Part shown: positions 43,274 to 50,699 of the stretch, piece after piece
Position numbering within the stretch: the stretch's first letter is position 1
Layout of the letters: each line of letters begins with the position of its first letter
Source: Halanaerobium kushneri
GTDB lineage: Bacteria > Bacillota > Halanaerobiia > Halanaerobiales > Halanaerobiaceae
Direction of reading: 5' to 3'
Assembly: GCF_900156285.1 (NCBI RefSeq)
Contig: NZ_FTNC01000007.1
Location: forward strand, 1 to 64,000
DNA: 64,000 nt
Translations under genes and position numbers: made by a program
The notes under the pieces: generated by a model
The model's input: only the letters and a program-made list of their open reading frames with translations
What the model was told of the DNA's origin: nothing
Databases searched by the model: none

Positions 43274-43943
43274 AAAATTAATTCTATTCTTAGTAGAAGG
43301 TATAACGGAGGAAATATCTTTTGGTCTTATTTTTTCTGAGATATTTGAGGATAAAGAGATTGAATTTCAAATTGCTCGTGGAGATATAACTACCAGGAAT
43401 GGAGTTAATTCTCGTAATGTGATAGAAGTAATCAATGAAGAAGTATTATCTTTTTTGGACAAAGAACATTATAATAAAGGGGATATTTTAGAAATTATTC
43501 ATTTGCTGGACACTGACGGAGCATATATCAGTGAAAATTTGATCGAAAAGCATGATAAGGATAAGATTTACTATTATGGTGATAAGTTATGTACCAGACA
43601 TCCTGAAAACACAAAGAAAAGAAATAATAAAAAAAGCAGCATCATGGATAGACTGAGTAGGCATTCTAAAATAAATGGTATTCCATATAACGCTTACTAC
43701 TTATCCTGTAATTTAGAACATGTGCTTCACAATGATGCAAATATTGATGATAATCTAAAAGTAGAAAAAGCTGAAGAGTTTAGTGATAGCTATTTTGAAA
43801 AGAAATTTGAGTTTTTGGATTTTATTAGAACTAATAGTTTTGCTGTCGAAGGTGAATATGAAGAAACTTGGGAGTTTATTAAGCAGGGAAATAACTCCTT
43901 AAACAGATATAGCAATTTGTACCTTGTTTTTGAAAATATCTAG
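43260..43943 (+). CDS. TOPRIM-domain protein, putative effector nuclease of the ATPase pair
   Basis: About 227 residues. LILFLVEGITEE (residues 7-18) supplies the TOPRIM glutamate and HLLDTDGAYI (81-90) the DxD acidic pair; the remainder is helical and unassigned. In OLD, Gabija, PARIS and AbiL-like systems a TOPRIM protein works with an ATPase as nuclease or tRNA/DNA-cleaving effector. ATG 43260 is used; ATG 43266 is equally possible. The overlap with the ATPase gene suggests coupled translation. It is absent from the duplicate at 28099. Confidence 0.75.
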   Translation: MLMTRKLILFLVEGITEEISFGLIFSEIFEDKEIEFQIARGDITTRNGVNSRNVIEVINEEVLSFLDKEHYNKGDILEIIHLLDTDGAYISENLIEKHDKDKIYYYGDKLCTRHPENTKKRNNKKSSIMDRLSRHSKINGIPYNAYYLSCNLEHVLHNDANIDDNLKVEKAEEFSDSYFEKKFEFLDFIRTNSFAVEGEYEETWEFIKQGNNSLNRYSNLYLVFENI

Positions 43944-44028
43944 CATTTTTAATGGCTTATTTTTCTATTAGCAATCTCAAAAATTGAACAAAATTTCTAG
44001 CGGGACCACGTCTTAATTATGAATTTCA

Positions 44029-44095
44029 GATCGACGTTCGACGCCCCACCCCCTAGAGCATAACTGAATACTTAAAGAAACTGAGCTGTCTGGAT
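44029..44095. repeat. GC-rich junction repeat, copy 2
   Basis: ATCGACGTTCGACGCCCC followed by ACCCCCTAGAG and an ACTTAAAGAAACTGAG tail corresponds to 5680-5745. Here it marks the border between the TOPRIM gene and the phage/plasmid-like island. Same orientation, 38 kb apart. Confidence 0.6.
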
Positions 44096-44136
44096 AGTCT
44101 CTTAATTGAGGCTTTCCTGGCAGCTCTTTTTTTATG
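44082..44136 (+). terminator. Intrinsic terminator at the island border
   Basis: GAGCTG ... CAGCTC with inner pairing, followed by a T7 run. Confidence 0.6.
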
Positions 44137-44213
44137 CCTAAATTTAAGTTAAGGAGGTGAGTGTAGATAAGGGAGTGGGCTTAGTCCAAAATGATGAAAA
44201 GGAGGTGAATCAG

Positions 44214-44336
44214 ATGGCTTCTAATACACTTGTTATCTTATTACTTGGTGCTTTAGCCTGGCAGAGTTTGTTCAGTGGAAATATTCTGCTGGCTTTGTTC
44301 TTTATTCTCTTTGATCTTTATCTGATATCTGAGTAA
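44214..44336 (+). CDS. Small hydrophobic membrane protein (40 aa)
   Basis: Starts MASNTLVILLLGALAWQSLF and ends DLYLISE; it is almost entirely one or two short hydrophobic helices. A very strong ribosome binding site (AAAAGGAGGTGAATCAG) lies 7 nt upstream. It heads a run of small phage-style genes (44389, 44876, 45082). No family is recognised; phage holin-like or membrane-accessory roles are possible but unsupported. Confidence 0.6.
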   Translation: MASNTLVILLLGALAWQSLFSGNILLALFFILFDLYLISE

Positions 44337-44388
44337 ATGCTGTTTAAGTTGAAAGTCAAAATAAAACTAAAATACGGAGGTAATAATT

Positions 44389-44811
44389 ATGTTTAAAAAT
44401 GAAAACAATGTTGAGACTGTTTTAAGACTAAGAGAAATGCTGGTTAGAGCAATGATGGCAGAGAATGATGTAATGCAGGAGCTGGTCCTAAATAAGCTGG
44501 ATGAGCTGGGGCTTAAGAGAAAAGATGAGCTCAAATATGCTGAGAAGATTATTGCTTCTAAGAGTGGTGACAATGCCTTTAAGAAGCTTGCTCAGACAGC
44601 TGAGAATGGCGTTAAAAAGGCAGCTGGACTTGCATCTACTGGAACTAGGAATGTTGCTAAAGTCACTGGGGTGGCTGCATCAAAGGTCGATAGAGCTGCC
44701 CTGAAGGCAATAGAGAAGTCGGTTATCGCTGCCAATTCTACCAGACTTAAATCAGAGAGTGTTTTCTCAGGACTGAAAGATGCATTCATGGAAGGTTGGA
44801 ATAATGCTTAG
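44389..44811 (+). CDS. Phage-type hypothetical protein (140 aa)
   Basis: A soluble, mostly helical protein. The first half is charged (NVETVLRLREMLVRAMMAEN); the second is rich in Ala, Lys and Val (KKAAGLASTGTRNVAKVTGV), giving an amphipathic, possibly nucleic-acid or membrane-contacting tail. The ribosome binding site ACGGAGG is good. It is followed by a terminator-like hairpin at 44824-44860. I do not recognise the family; by position it belongs to the RadC/RecT gene run. Confidence 0.6.
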   Translation: MFKNENNVETVLRLREMLVRAMMAENDVMQELVLNKLDELGLKRKDELKYAEKIIASKSGDNAFKKLAQTAENGVKKAAGLASTGTRNVAKVTGVAASKVDRAALKAIEKSVIAANSTRLKSESVFSGLKDAFMEGWNNA

Positions 44812-44823
44812 GATTAAACTCAG

Positions 44824-44860
44824 GGGACTGTCAGTGAGAGCTGATGGTCTCTTTTTTTAT
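44824..44860 (+). terminator. Terminator-like hairpin
   Basis: GGGACTGTCAG / CTGATGGTCTC (with G-U pairs), 6-nt loop, then eight T. The next gene starts 16 nt later, so this may act as an attenuator. Confidence 0.55.
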
Positions 44861-44875
44861 TTGGAGGTGAAAATT

Positions 44876-45049
44876 ATGCCGGTTAATGGTGTGCCGAGTG
44901 ATGAATGGAGAGTAAAGAGAGCTTTAGGACCTTATGCTGAGCCAATGGATGAAGATGATCTGGAGAGAGCAGCCAGACTACTGCAGAAAAAGAAGAAAAG
45001 AGCTGCAGCTTTAAGCAGTGATGATCAGGAATTTAAGATGCCCTTTTAA
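44876..45049 (+). CDS. Small charged hypothetical protein (57 aa)
   Basis: Begins MPVNGVPSDEWRVKRALGPY; a basic KKKKR patch lies near residue 40. ATG 44876 is supported by TTGGAGGTG 6-7 nt upstream; longer in-frame extensions run back through the terminator-like hairpin and are rejected. Function unknown. Confidence 0.55.
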   Translation: MPVNGVPSDEWRVKRALGPYAEPMDEDDLERAARLLQKKKKRAAALSSDDQEFKMPF

Positions 45050-45081
45050 ATAAATACTAAAACATAAAGGAGATGAGAATA

Positions 45082-45537
45082 ATGGTAAATATTCAGAAGT
45101 TTAGTCTAAGAATTGTTAAGGAGTCAGGTGGAAGGTATGACATTGATAAGTATGTGAGGAACCCGTTTCAGGCAAGAGATCTCTTTGTAGAAGTGGTTGA
45201 ACTTGACAGGAGAGCAGAAGAAGTCTTTGCTATCGCTACCATTGATGTTAAGAACAAGGTAACAGGGGTATTTGAGGTTTCTACAGGTACATTGACTTCA
45301 AGTCTAGTTACTCCCAGAGAGGTCTTTAAACGGGCAATACTGCAGAATGCAGCGGGTATAGTTTTAGCTCACAATCATCCTTCAGGTGTGGCGGATGCAA
45401 GCAGTGATGATATCTCAATTACTAAAAAGCTGCAGAAGGCCGGTAAGATAATGGGGATCAATGTAGTGGACCATATTATTATCGGCAGCAGAGATAACTT
45501 TATCAGTATGCAGGAAGAGAATCTGATGAAAGACTGA
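45082..45537 (+). CDS. radC: RadC-like JAB/MPN-domain protein
   Basis: 151 residues covering the RadC C-terminal domain without the N-terminal HhH region. The JAMM-type metal motif is visible as AHNHPSGVADASSDD (HxHx~10D) with the upstream Glu in TPREVFKRAI. Such short RadC proteins are frequent on phages and integrative elements beside recombination genes; their reaction is not settled. ATG 45082 follows AAAGGAGATG and is preferred to ATG 45073, which lies within that site. Confidence 0.82.
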   Translation: MVNIQKFSLRIVKESGGRYDIDKYVRNPFQARDLFVEVVELDRRAEEVFAIATIDVKNKVTGVFEVSTGTLTSSLVTPREVFKRAILQNAAGIVLAHNHPSGVADASSDDISITKKLQKAGKIMGINVVDHIIIGSRDNFISMQEENLMKD

Positions 45538-45569
45538 ATCAGCAAAAGTTAATAATATTTAATTAACCT

Positions 45570-45594
45570 GGCCGGCGCCGGGCTTTTTTTATGT
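45570..45594 (+). terminator. GC-rich terminator
   Basis: A CCGGCGCCGG palindrome in a run GGCCGGCGCCGGGC followed by TTTTTTT. Confidence 0.65.
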
Positions 45595-45623
45595 CTAAAA
45601 AGCAGAGAAAGGAGGTGAATAAG

Positions 45624-45752
45624 ATGTATGTAAAGCACTGTCCTGAGTGTGGAAGGAAGTCCTACAGCTCCTGTAAAAAGGGTGAATGGAACTGCCCCCA
45701 CTGTGACCATGATCTAAGTGATGAAGAAGCTCAAAGACCAGAAGAAGACTAA
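45624..45752 (+). CDS. Small zinc-ribbon-like protein (42 aa)
   Basis: Two Cys-rich knuckles, HCPECG and NCPHCD, separated by a 17-residue linker, form a predicted zinc ribbon; the tail is acidic. The ribosome binding site AAAGGAGGTG is strong. It lies between radC and recT. Its role may be DNA or protein binding during recombination; this is inferred from fold only. Confidence 0.65.
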   Translation: MYVKHCPECGRKSYSSCKKGEWNCPHCDHDLSDEEAQRPEED

Positions 45753-45811
45753 ATATAATTGGAGGCCTGGATTAAATCTGGGTCTCCTTAAATTAAGAGG
45801 AGGAATAAAAA

Positions 45812-46705
45812 ATGAGTGCAAAGAGTAAAGTTGTTGATATTAACAGAAAGAAAAAAGAACTGATTACTTTTACTGATGAGGAGCTAGAAACCCTGAGACG
45901 AACTGTTGCCGGAGATGCAAGCAGTGATGAGTTTAAGATGTTTATTTATCTGGCTAAAAACTATGGACTTGATCCTTTCAATAAGGAAATATTTTTCTGG
46001 AAGAAAGATGGTAAGCCAACAATTATGACTTCCAGGGATGGTTATCTAAAGATAGCTGATAGGCATCCCCAGTATGATGGGCTGATTTCAGATGTAGTTA
46101 GAGAAAATGATAAGTTTAGACGAAAAGAAACTGGAATTAATCATCAATATGGGACCAACCGCGGACAGATTGTCGGTAGTTACGCTTTAGTTTATAGAAA
46201 GGACAGAAGCTATCCCGTTTATATCTTTGCTCCTTTTAATGAGTATCAGGCTGATTCTAAGATCTGGGAGCAGTATCCTTCAGCTATGATTCTTAAAGTA
46301 GCTGAATCAATGGCTTTAAAGAGGGCTTTCAGTGTCTCTGGTCTTGTTTCCAGGGAAGAAATGGCTGTACAGCAGCAGAGTGATTATAACTTTGATGATA
46401 TTCCATTCAGCCAGGTACAGGGTAAGAAGAAAAAATGTAAGACTCAGAAAGATGAAACTTTGAAAAAAGATCAAGTTAAGTCTCTAACTGAAAGAGAACT
46501 TGCTATTAAAGAAATAGTTGGTGATGCTCCTAAGCTGAAAGAGGATCTCTATAATTACCTCAGACATGTAAAAAGAGAAAAAGGTATAGACCGCAGCAAA
46601 AAGATATCGATTAACAGTTTAAGTAAGGATCAGTTTGAGCAGCTGAAGTCTATCTTAAATACATTTAGTAGGTTAAGTGCTCAGGAAAGGAAGGAAATCT
46701 CATGA
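45812..46705 (+). CDS. RecT/Bet-type phage single-strand annealing recombinase
   Basis: 297 residues. The region DEFKMFIYLAKNYGLDPFNKEIFFWK through MTSRDGYLKIADRHPQYDGL to KVAESMALKRAFSVSGLVSREEM is characteristic of the Bet/RecT annealing family. The C-terminal ~90 residues are charged and less conserved. No dedicated exonuclease partner is seen nearby. With RadC-like and replication genes it indicates a phage or plasmid recombination module. It overlaps the LysM gene by 4 nt (ATGA). Confidence 0.87.
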   Translation: MSAKSKVVDINRKKKELITFTDEELETLRRTVAGDASSDEFKMFIYLAKNYGLDPFNKEIFFWKKDGKPTIMTSRDGYLKIADRHPQYDGLISDVVRENDKFRRKETGINHQYGTNRGQIVGSYALVYRKDRSYPVYIFAPFNEYQADSKIWEQYPSAMILKVAESMALKRAFSVSGLVSREEMAVQQQSDYNFDDIPFSQVQGKKKKCKTQKDETLKKDQVKSLTERELAIKEIVGDAPKLKEDLYNYLRHVKREKGIDRSKKISINSLSKDQFEQLKSILNTFSRLSAQERKEIS

Positions 46706-46968
46706 ATAAACTAACCATATGTGCTGTATTGATGGCAGTACTGGTTCTGACAGCAGCAATTCTAGCTCAGACAGGTCCAGATGATATTATTGATAGTTAC
46801 AGCTGGAATGAGGTTTATGTGGTAAAGCGAGGTGATACCCTCTGGGAGATAGCAGAAGAGATTAACTCTGACCTTGACCCGCGACTGATTGTTGCAGCCA
46901 TTAAAAAGGTCAATGAGATTGAGACAATGATCAGAGTTAATCAAAAGATTGTGATTCCAGAAAAATAG
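46702..46968 (+). CDS. Secreted LysM-domain protein (88 aa)
   Basis: A hydrophobic N-terminal segment (residues ~5-22, ICAVLMAVLVLTAAILA) and one LysM module (VYVVKRGDTLWEIAEEIN ... MIRVNQKIVIP) give the layout of YneA-type cell-division suppressors and other cell-wall-binding mini-proteins. Made from the recT message by ATGA coupling, which is unusual for a wall protein and suggests a function during element induction, possibly halting division as YneA does in the SOS response. That function is inference. Confidence 0.72.
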   Translation: MNKLTICAVLMAVLVLTAAILAQTGPDDIIDSYSWNEVYVVKRGDTLWEIAEEINSDLDPRLIVAAIKKVNEIETMIRVNQKIVIPEK

Positions 46969-47444
46969 ACTAAGAAAGGGTAAAGCTTTGAGAAATCTTT
47001 TCTGGTTCAAAACTATAATCTAATAATATCACTGGAGCGACTAATCTTCAAAAATAATCATGCAGTCTTCATTATGAATAAAGGTAAATCATGATGGAGA
47101 CTGCTTATATTTTACCCCAACCTATATGGCTTTAAATGCTTGTTTTGAGGGCATTTATCTGTTAACATACAAATAGTCAGATAAGGAAAAATAGACGTAT
47201 ATGACTCTCTGAGATCCTTTAGGAGGGACTATTCCAGTGTGCTAATGTATGTAGGAGATAAAGAGAATATAGTTGGTTATACTTCTCTTTTTCTACAAAT
47301 TACGACAATAATAACTACTGCAGCAATAAAGGAAAATTAAAGAATTTCTTGAAGTATAAATAGTAATAGGTAAAATATTTTCTTGCTGGTGACAATACGG
47401 TGTCAGAGTAGTGAGCTACAATAAATTAAAGGGGATGAAAAATA
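46969..47444. other. 476-bp non-coding stretch
   Basis: No convincing open frame. A hairpin at 47062-47104 (GCAGTCTTCAT / ATGGAGACTGC, 18-nt loop) is the best structure; no T-run follows. GACAATACGGTGTCAGAGTA near 47390 contains an inverted TGACA/TGTCA pair just before the next gene and may be an operator. Confidence 0.35.
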
Positions 47445-47885
47445 ATGAGAAGAAAACTGGGATTAAGCCTTGCTTTAATATTTGTGTTGGTCTTTACTTT
47501 TTCAATTCAGGCTGCTGGACCAGAAGATCTATTTCTTGATTCTGATGCTGCTCAAGAGGTTATAAAGGAGCAGGCAACAGAAGACTGGGAAGATGATTTT
47601 GAAATGGTTAAATACCAGATTGATAACCAGACTGCAGCCTATAACTGGCTTATAAAAGTAGAGGATCATATTGATTTATTGAAACTGGCTAAAGAAAAAT
47701 GGGACACCGATTATGAAATGATTAAGTACGAATATGAAAACCAGGTAGCTGCCTATAACTGGGTTCAATCTCAAGAGGAACATCCAGAAATTATGGCTGC
47801 TGCCAAAGAAAAATGGGGCCTTGACTATGAAATGGTCAAGTATGAATATGAAAACCAGGTAGAAGCTTATGAGAGTATAAATTAA
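47445..47885 (+). CDS. Secreted protein with tandem ~37-residue repeats
   Basis: 146 residues with a signal peptide (basic start, hydrophobic core, cut near IQAA-GP). The mature part is three copies of an aromatic/acidic repeat: DDFEMVKYQIDNQTAAYNW, TDYEMIKYEYENQVAAYNW and LDYEMVKYEYENQVEAY, spaced 37 and then 36 residues apart and separated by AKEKW-type linkers. Helical, strongly acidic, no cysteines. A GGGGATG ribosome binding site is weak but present. No family is recognised. It sits between the phage-like genes and the restriction system. Confidence 0.65.
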   Translation: MRRKLGLSLALIFVLVFTFSIQAAGPEDLFLDSDAAQEVIKEQATEDWEDDFEMVKYQIDNQTAAYNWLIKVEDHIDLLKLAKEKWDTDYEMIKYEYENQVAAYNWVQSQEEHPEIMAAAKEKWGLDYEMVKYEYENQVEAYESIN

Positions 47886-47938
47886 ACTTTATAATATATT
47901 AATAAATGAGAACTTAACTATTCTAGGAGGAATTATAA

Positions 47939-49432
47939 ATGTCGAAGTTAACTTTAGAGGAATTAGAATCACATCTCTGGGAATCAGCCAATATACTAAG
48001 AGGCAGTATTGATTCTGCAGATTATAAGAACTACATATTTGGACTATTATTTCTAAAAAGAATGAATGATGTATTTATGGAGAACCGAGAGCACATTATT
48101 GAAGAATACGGTCAAGAAGTAGTAGATGATCCAGACTTTTACACTGAGTCAAAGGTATTTATTCCTGAAAGAGCTCGCTGGTCTGCAATTAAGGAACAGA
48201 CTGAAGATATTGGAGCAGCTATCAATAAAGCCTTTGTATTTTTAGAACAGGAAAACTCTGTTTTAGAAGGAGTGCTGACAACTGTTGATTTTAATGATAA
48301 GGATAGACTACCTGACAGTGTATTAGAAAAGTTAATTCAGCATTATACTGATTTAAAATTAGGTAATGAAAACTTAGAAGATGCTGATCTTTTAGGTAGA
48401 GCCTATGAGTACTTAATCAGACAGTTTGCTGATGATGCCGGTAAAAAAGGTGGAGAGTTCTATACACCTCGTGAGGTGGTTCAGCTTTTAGTAAGAATTC
48501 TAGATCCACAATCTGGAGATCGAGTCTATGACCCGGCCTGCGGCTCTGGCGGGATGCTTATTTATTCAGCTGAACATATTAGAAAAGAAGATCAGGATAG
48601 AATGGAGAATATTTCTCTTTTTGGTCAGGAAAGAAACTTAAATACCTGGTCTATTGCTAAGATGAATATGTTCTTACATGATCTTTATGATGCTCAAATT
48701 AAAAGAGGAGATACCTTTACAGAGCCACTGTTTTTAGAAGATGGTGGTAAGCTGCAGCAGTTTGACAGAGTAATTGCCAATCCAATGTGGAATCAGAGCT
48801 ATGCTAAGGGTGATATTAAGGAGTCTCAGGCATATAATAGGTTCAATTATGGTTTTCCACCTAAAAACTCTGCTGACTGGGCCTGGGTTCAGCATATGTT
48901 AGCAAGTGCCAATCGTGATGGTAAGGTTGGGGTAGTGTTAGATAACGGTGTATTATTCCGCAGCCGTTCTGAAGGTAAGATCAGAAAGAAAATTTTGAAG
49001 GAAGATTTAATTGAAGCTGTGATTGCGCTGCCTTCTAATTTATTTTACAACACTTCTTCACCTGGCTGTATCTTAATGCTGAACAAGAATAAGCCTGCTG
49101 AGAGAAAGGATAAGGTTATCTTTATTTATGGTGAAGAAGATTATGAGGAAGGAAGCAACCAGAACTTCTTAAGAGATCGAGACTTAGAAAAGATATTGGA
49201 TGCTTATCATAATTTTGAAGATATAGAGAAATACTGTAGAGTTGCAGATATGGAAGAAATAGAGAGAAACGATTTCAATTTAAATGTTCCTCGCTATGTG
49301 GATACAACAGAAGAGGAAGAGCCTGTAGATGTAGAAGAAGTTTTAACTGAGCTTGATCAGCTAGAAAAAGAAAGAAATGAGATAGAGTCAGAGATGATGG
49401 GTTATCTCAAGGAGCTTGGTTATCATGGTTAA
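47939..49432 (+). CDS. hsdM: Type I restriction-modification methyltransferase subunit HsdM
   Basis: 497 residues. N-terminal HsdM_N helical domain (LEELESHLWESANILRGSID), then the N6-adenine methyltransferase with SAM motif VYDPACGSGGML and target motif IANPMWNQS. The catalytic (N/D)PP(Y/F) is here NPMW, a variant met in some type I HsdM proteins. It methylates the recognition site within an M2S complex and is part of R2M2S. The start follows CTAGGAGGAATTAT. The hsdS start overlaps its end by 8 nt. Confidence 0.92.
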   Translation: MSKLTLEELESHLWESANILRGSIDSADYKNYIFGLLFLKRMNDVFMENREHIIEEYGQEVVDDPDFYTESKVFIPERARWSAIKEQTEDIGAAINKAFVFLEQENSVLEGVLTTVDFNDKDRLPDSVLEKLIQHYTDLKLGNENLEDADLLGRAYEYLIRQFADDAGKKGGEFYTPREVVQLLVRILDPQSGDRVYDPACGSGGMLIYSAEHIRKEDQDRMENISLFGQERNLNTWSIAKMNMFLHDLYDAQIKRGDTFTEPLFLEDGGKLQQFDRVIANPMWNQSYAKGDIKESQAYNRFNYGFPPKNSADWAWVQHMLASANRDGKVGVVLDNGVLFRSRSEGKIRKKILKEDLIEAVIALPSNLFYNTSSPGCILMLNKNKPAERKDKVIFIYGEEDYEEGSNQNFLRDRDLEKILDAYHNFEDIEKYCRVADMEEIERNDFNLNVPRYVDTTEEEEPVDVEEVLTELDQLEKERNEIESEMMGYLKELGYHG

Positions 49433-50696
49433 AGAGGGATATAAAAATACTTCAATTGGGACCATTCCAGATGATTGGGAAGTTGAGCGTTTAAGTGATG
49501 TTGGTGATGTAACTGGTGGTAATACACCCAGAAGAAGTACAGATGAATATTGGGGAGGAGATATTCCCTGGCTTACTCCTTCACAACTGACTGGAAAATT
49601 GATTAATGAAATCAGTGAAACTGATGAGTATATAACAGAAAAGGGATTTGAAAATAGTTCTGTGAAGTTATTACCACCTGGGACTGTAATTATGAGTAGC
49701 CGTGCTACAATAGGCGAAACAGTTATTAATAAGGTACCTATGACAACAAATCAGGGATTTGCTAATATAATTTGCGATGAAGATAAGGTTTTTAATTATT
49801 ACTTATTATATTTATTAAGTTATATTACTCCTCGTTTGGAGGCTCTAGCAGGAGGAAGTACCTTTTTGGAGATCAGTAGAACTAATGTTAGAAGTTTGAA
49901 TATTCCTGTTCCTCCTCTCTCTGAGCAGAAAAAAATAGCATCAATCTTATCATCAGTAGATAAATCAATAGAAAAAACTGATGAAGTGATAGAAGAAATA
50001 AAAGAACTGAAAAAAGGGTTAATGCAGGAATTGCTTACTAAAGGGATTGGGCATAGTGAGTTTAAGGAAGTAAGAATAGGTCCCAAAACTATAAAAATAC
50101 CAAATATATGGGAAGTTAAATCTTTTGATGAAATATCAAGTGTAAATCAAGGTTTACAGATATCGATATCTAAAAGAAGCAAAAAGCCTGGTCCTAATAA
50201 ATTAAAATATATTACAGTTCAGCACTTAAATAATCCTAATGATAGTAGATATATATATTATATTAATGAGCCGAGAGATTCTGTGATATGTGAAAAGGAA
50301 GATGTTTTAATGACTAGAACAGGGAATACAGGAGAAGTTATAACTGATGAAAGAGGAGTTTTTCATAATAACTTCTTTAAAATTGATTTTGATAGGGAAA
50401 TTTTAAATAAAGATTATTTGTTTTATTATTTAAGTTCAAAATTTATTCAACATGTTATAAAGACATTTGCAGGCACTACAACTATTTCTGATTTGAATCA
50501 TGGTGATTTTTATAGCATACCTGTTTTGATTCCTACTAAAAAAGAGCAAAAGAAAATAGCATCAATCCTATCATCAGTGGATGCTAAGATAAAAAAGGAA
50601 GAAGAATATAAAGCTAAACTGGAAAGACTTAAAAAAGGTCTGATGCAGAAACTATTAACAGGAGAGATTAGAGTAAATACAGATATGGAGGTTTAG
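49425..50696 (+). CDS. hsdS: Type I specificity subunit HsdS
   Basis: 423 residues with two target-recognition domains (GTIPDDWEVERLSDVGDVTGG ~10-150 and IKIPNIWEVKSFDEIS ~220-375), each followed by a conserved coiled spacer (EQKKIASILSSVDKSI...KKGLMQELLT and EQKKIASILSSVDAKI...KKGLMQKLLTGEI). The first half sets the 5' half-site and the second the 3' half-site; the sequence recognised cannot be predicted by eye. ATG 49425 is preferred to TTG 49416 because GGAG lies 10 nt upstream and the frame then begins MVKEGYKNTSIG. Confidence 0.92.
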   Translation: MVKEGYKNTSIGTIPDDWEVERLSDVGDVTGGNTPRRSTDEYWGGDIPWLTPSQLTGKLINEISETDEYITEKGFENSSVKLLPPGTVIMSSRATIGETVINKVPMTTNQGFANIICDEDKVFNYYLLYLLSYITPRLEALAGGSTFLEISRTNVRSLNIPVPPLSEQKKIASILSSVDKSIEKTDEVIEEIKELKKGLMQELLTKGIGHSEFKEVRIGPKTIKIPNIWEVKSFDEISSVNQGLQISISKRSKKPGPNKLKYITVQHLNNPNDSRYIYYINEPRDSVICEKEDVLMTRTGNTGEVITDERGVFHNNFFKIDFDREILNKDYLFYYLSSKFIQHVIKTFAGTTTISDLNHGDFYSIPVLIPTKKEQKKIASILSSVDAKIKKEEEYKAKLERLKKGLMQKLLTGEIRVNTDMEV

Positions 50697-50699
50697 AAA

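Noticed and set aside
41885-43943. Assignment as a retron or Abi system of a named type
   Set aside because: No reverse transcriptase is present, and family membership (AbiL, PARIS, OLD) cannot be settled without profile searches.
46969-47444. 6S or other housekeeping RNA in the 476-bp gap
   Set aside because: Only one hairpin is clear and no conserved core motif of a known RNA could be recognised.
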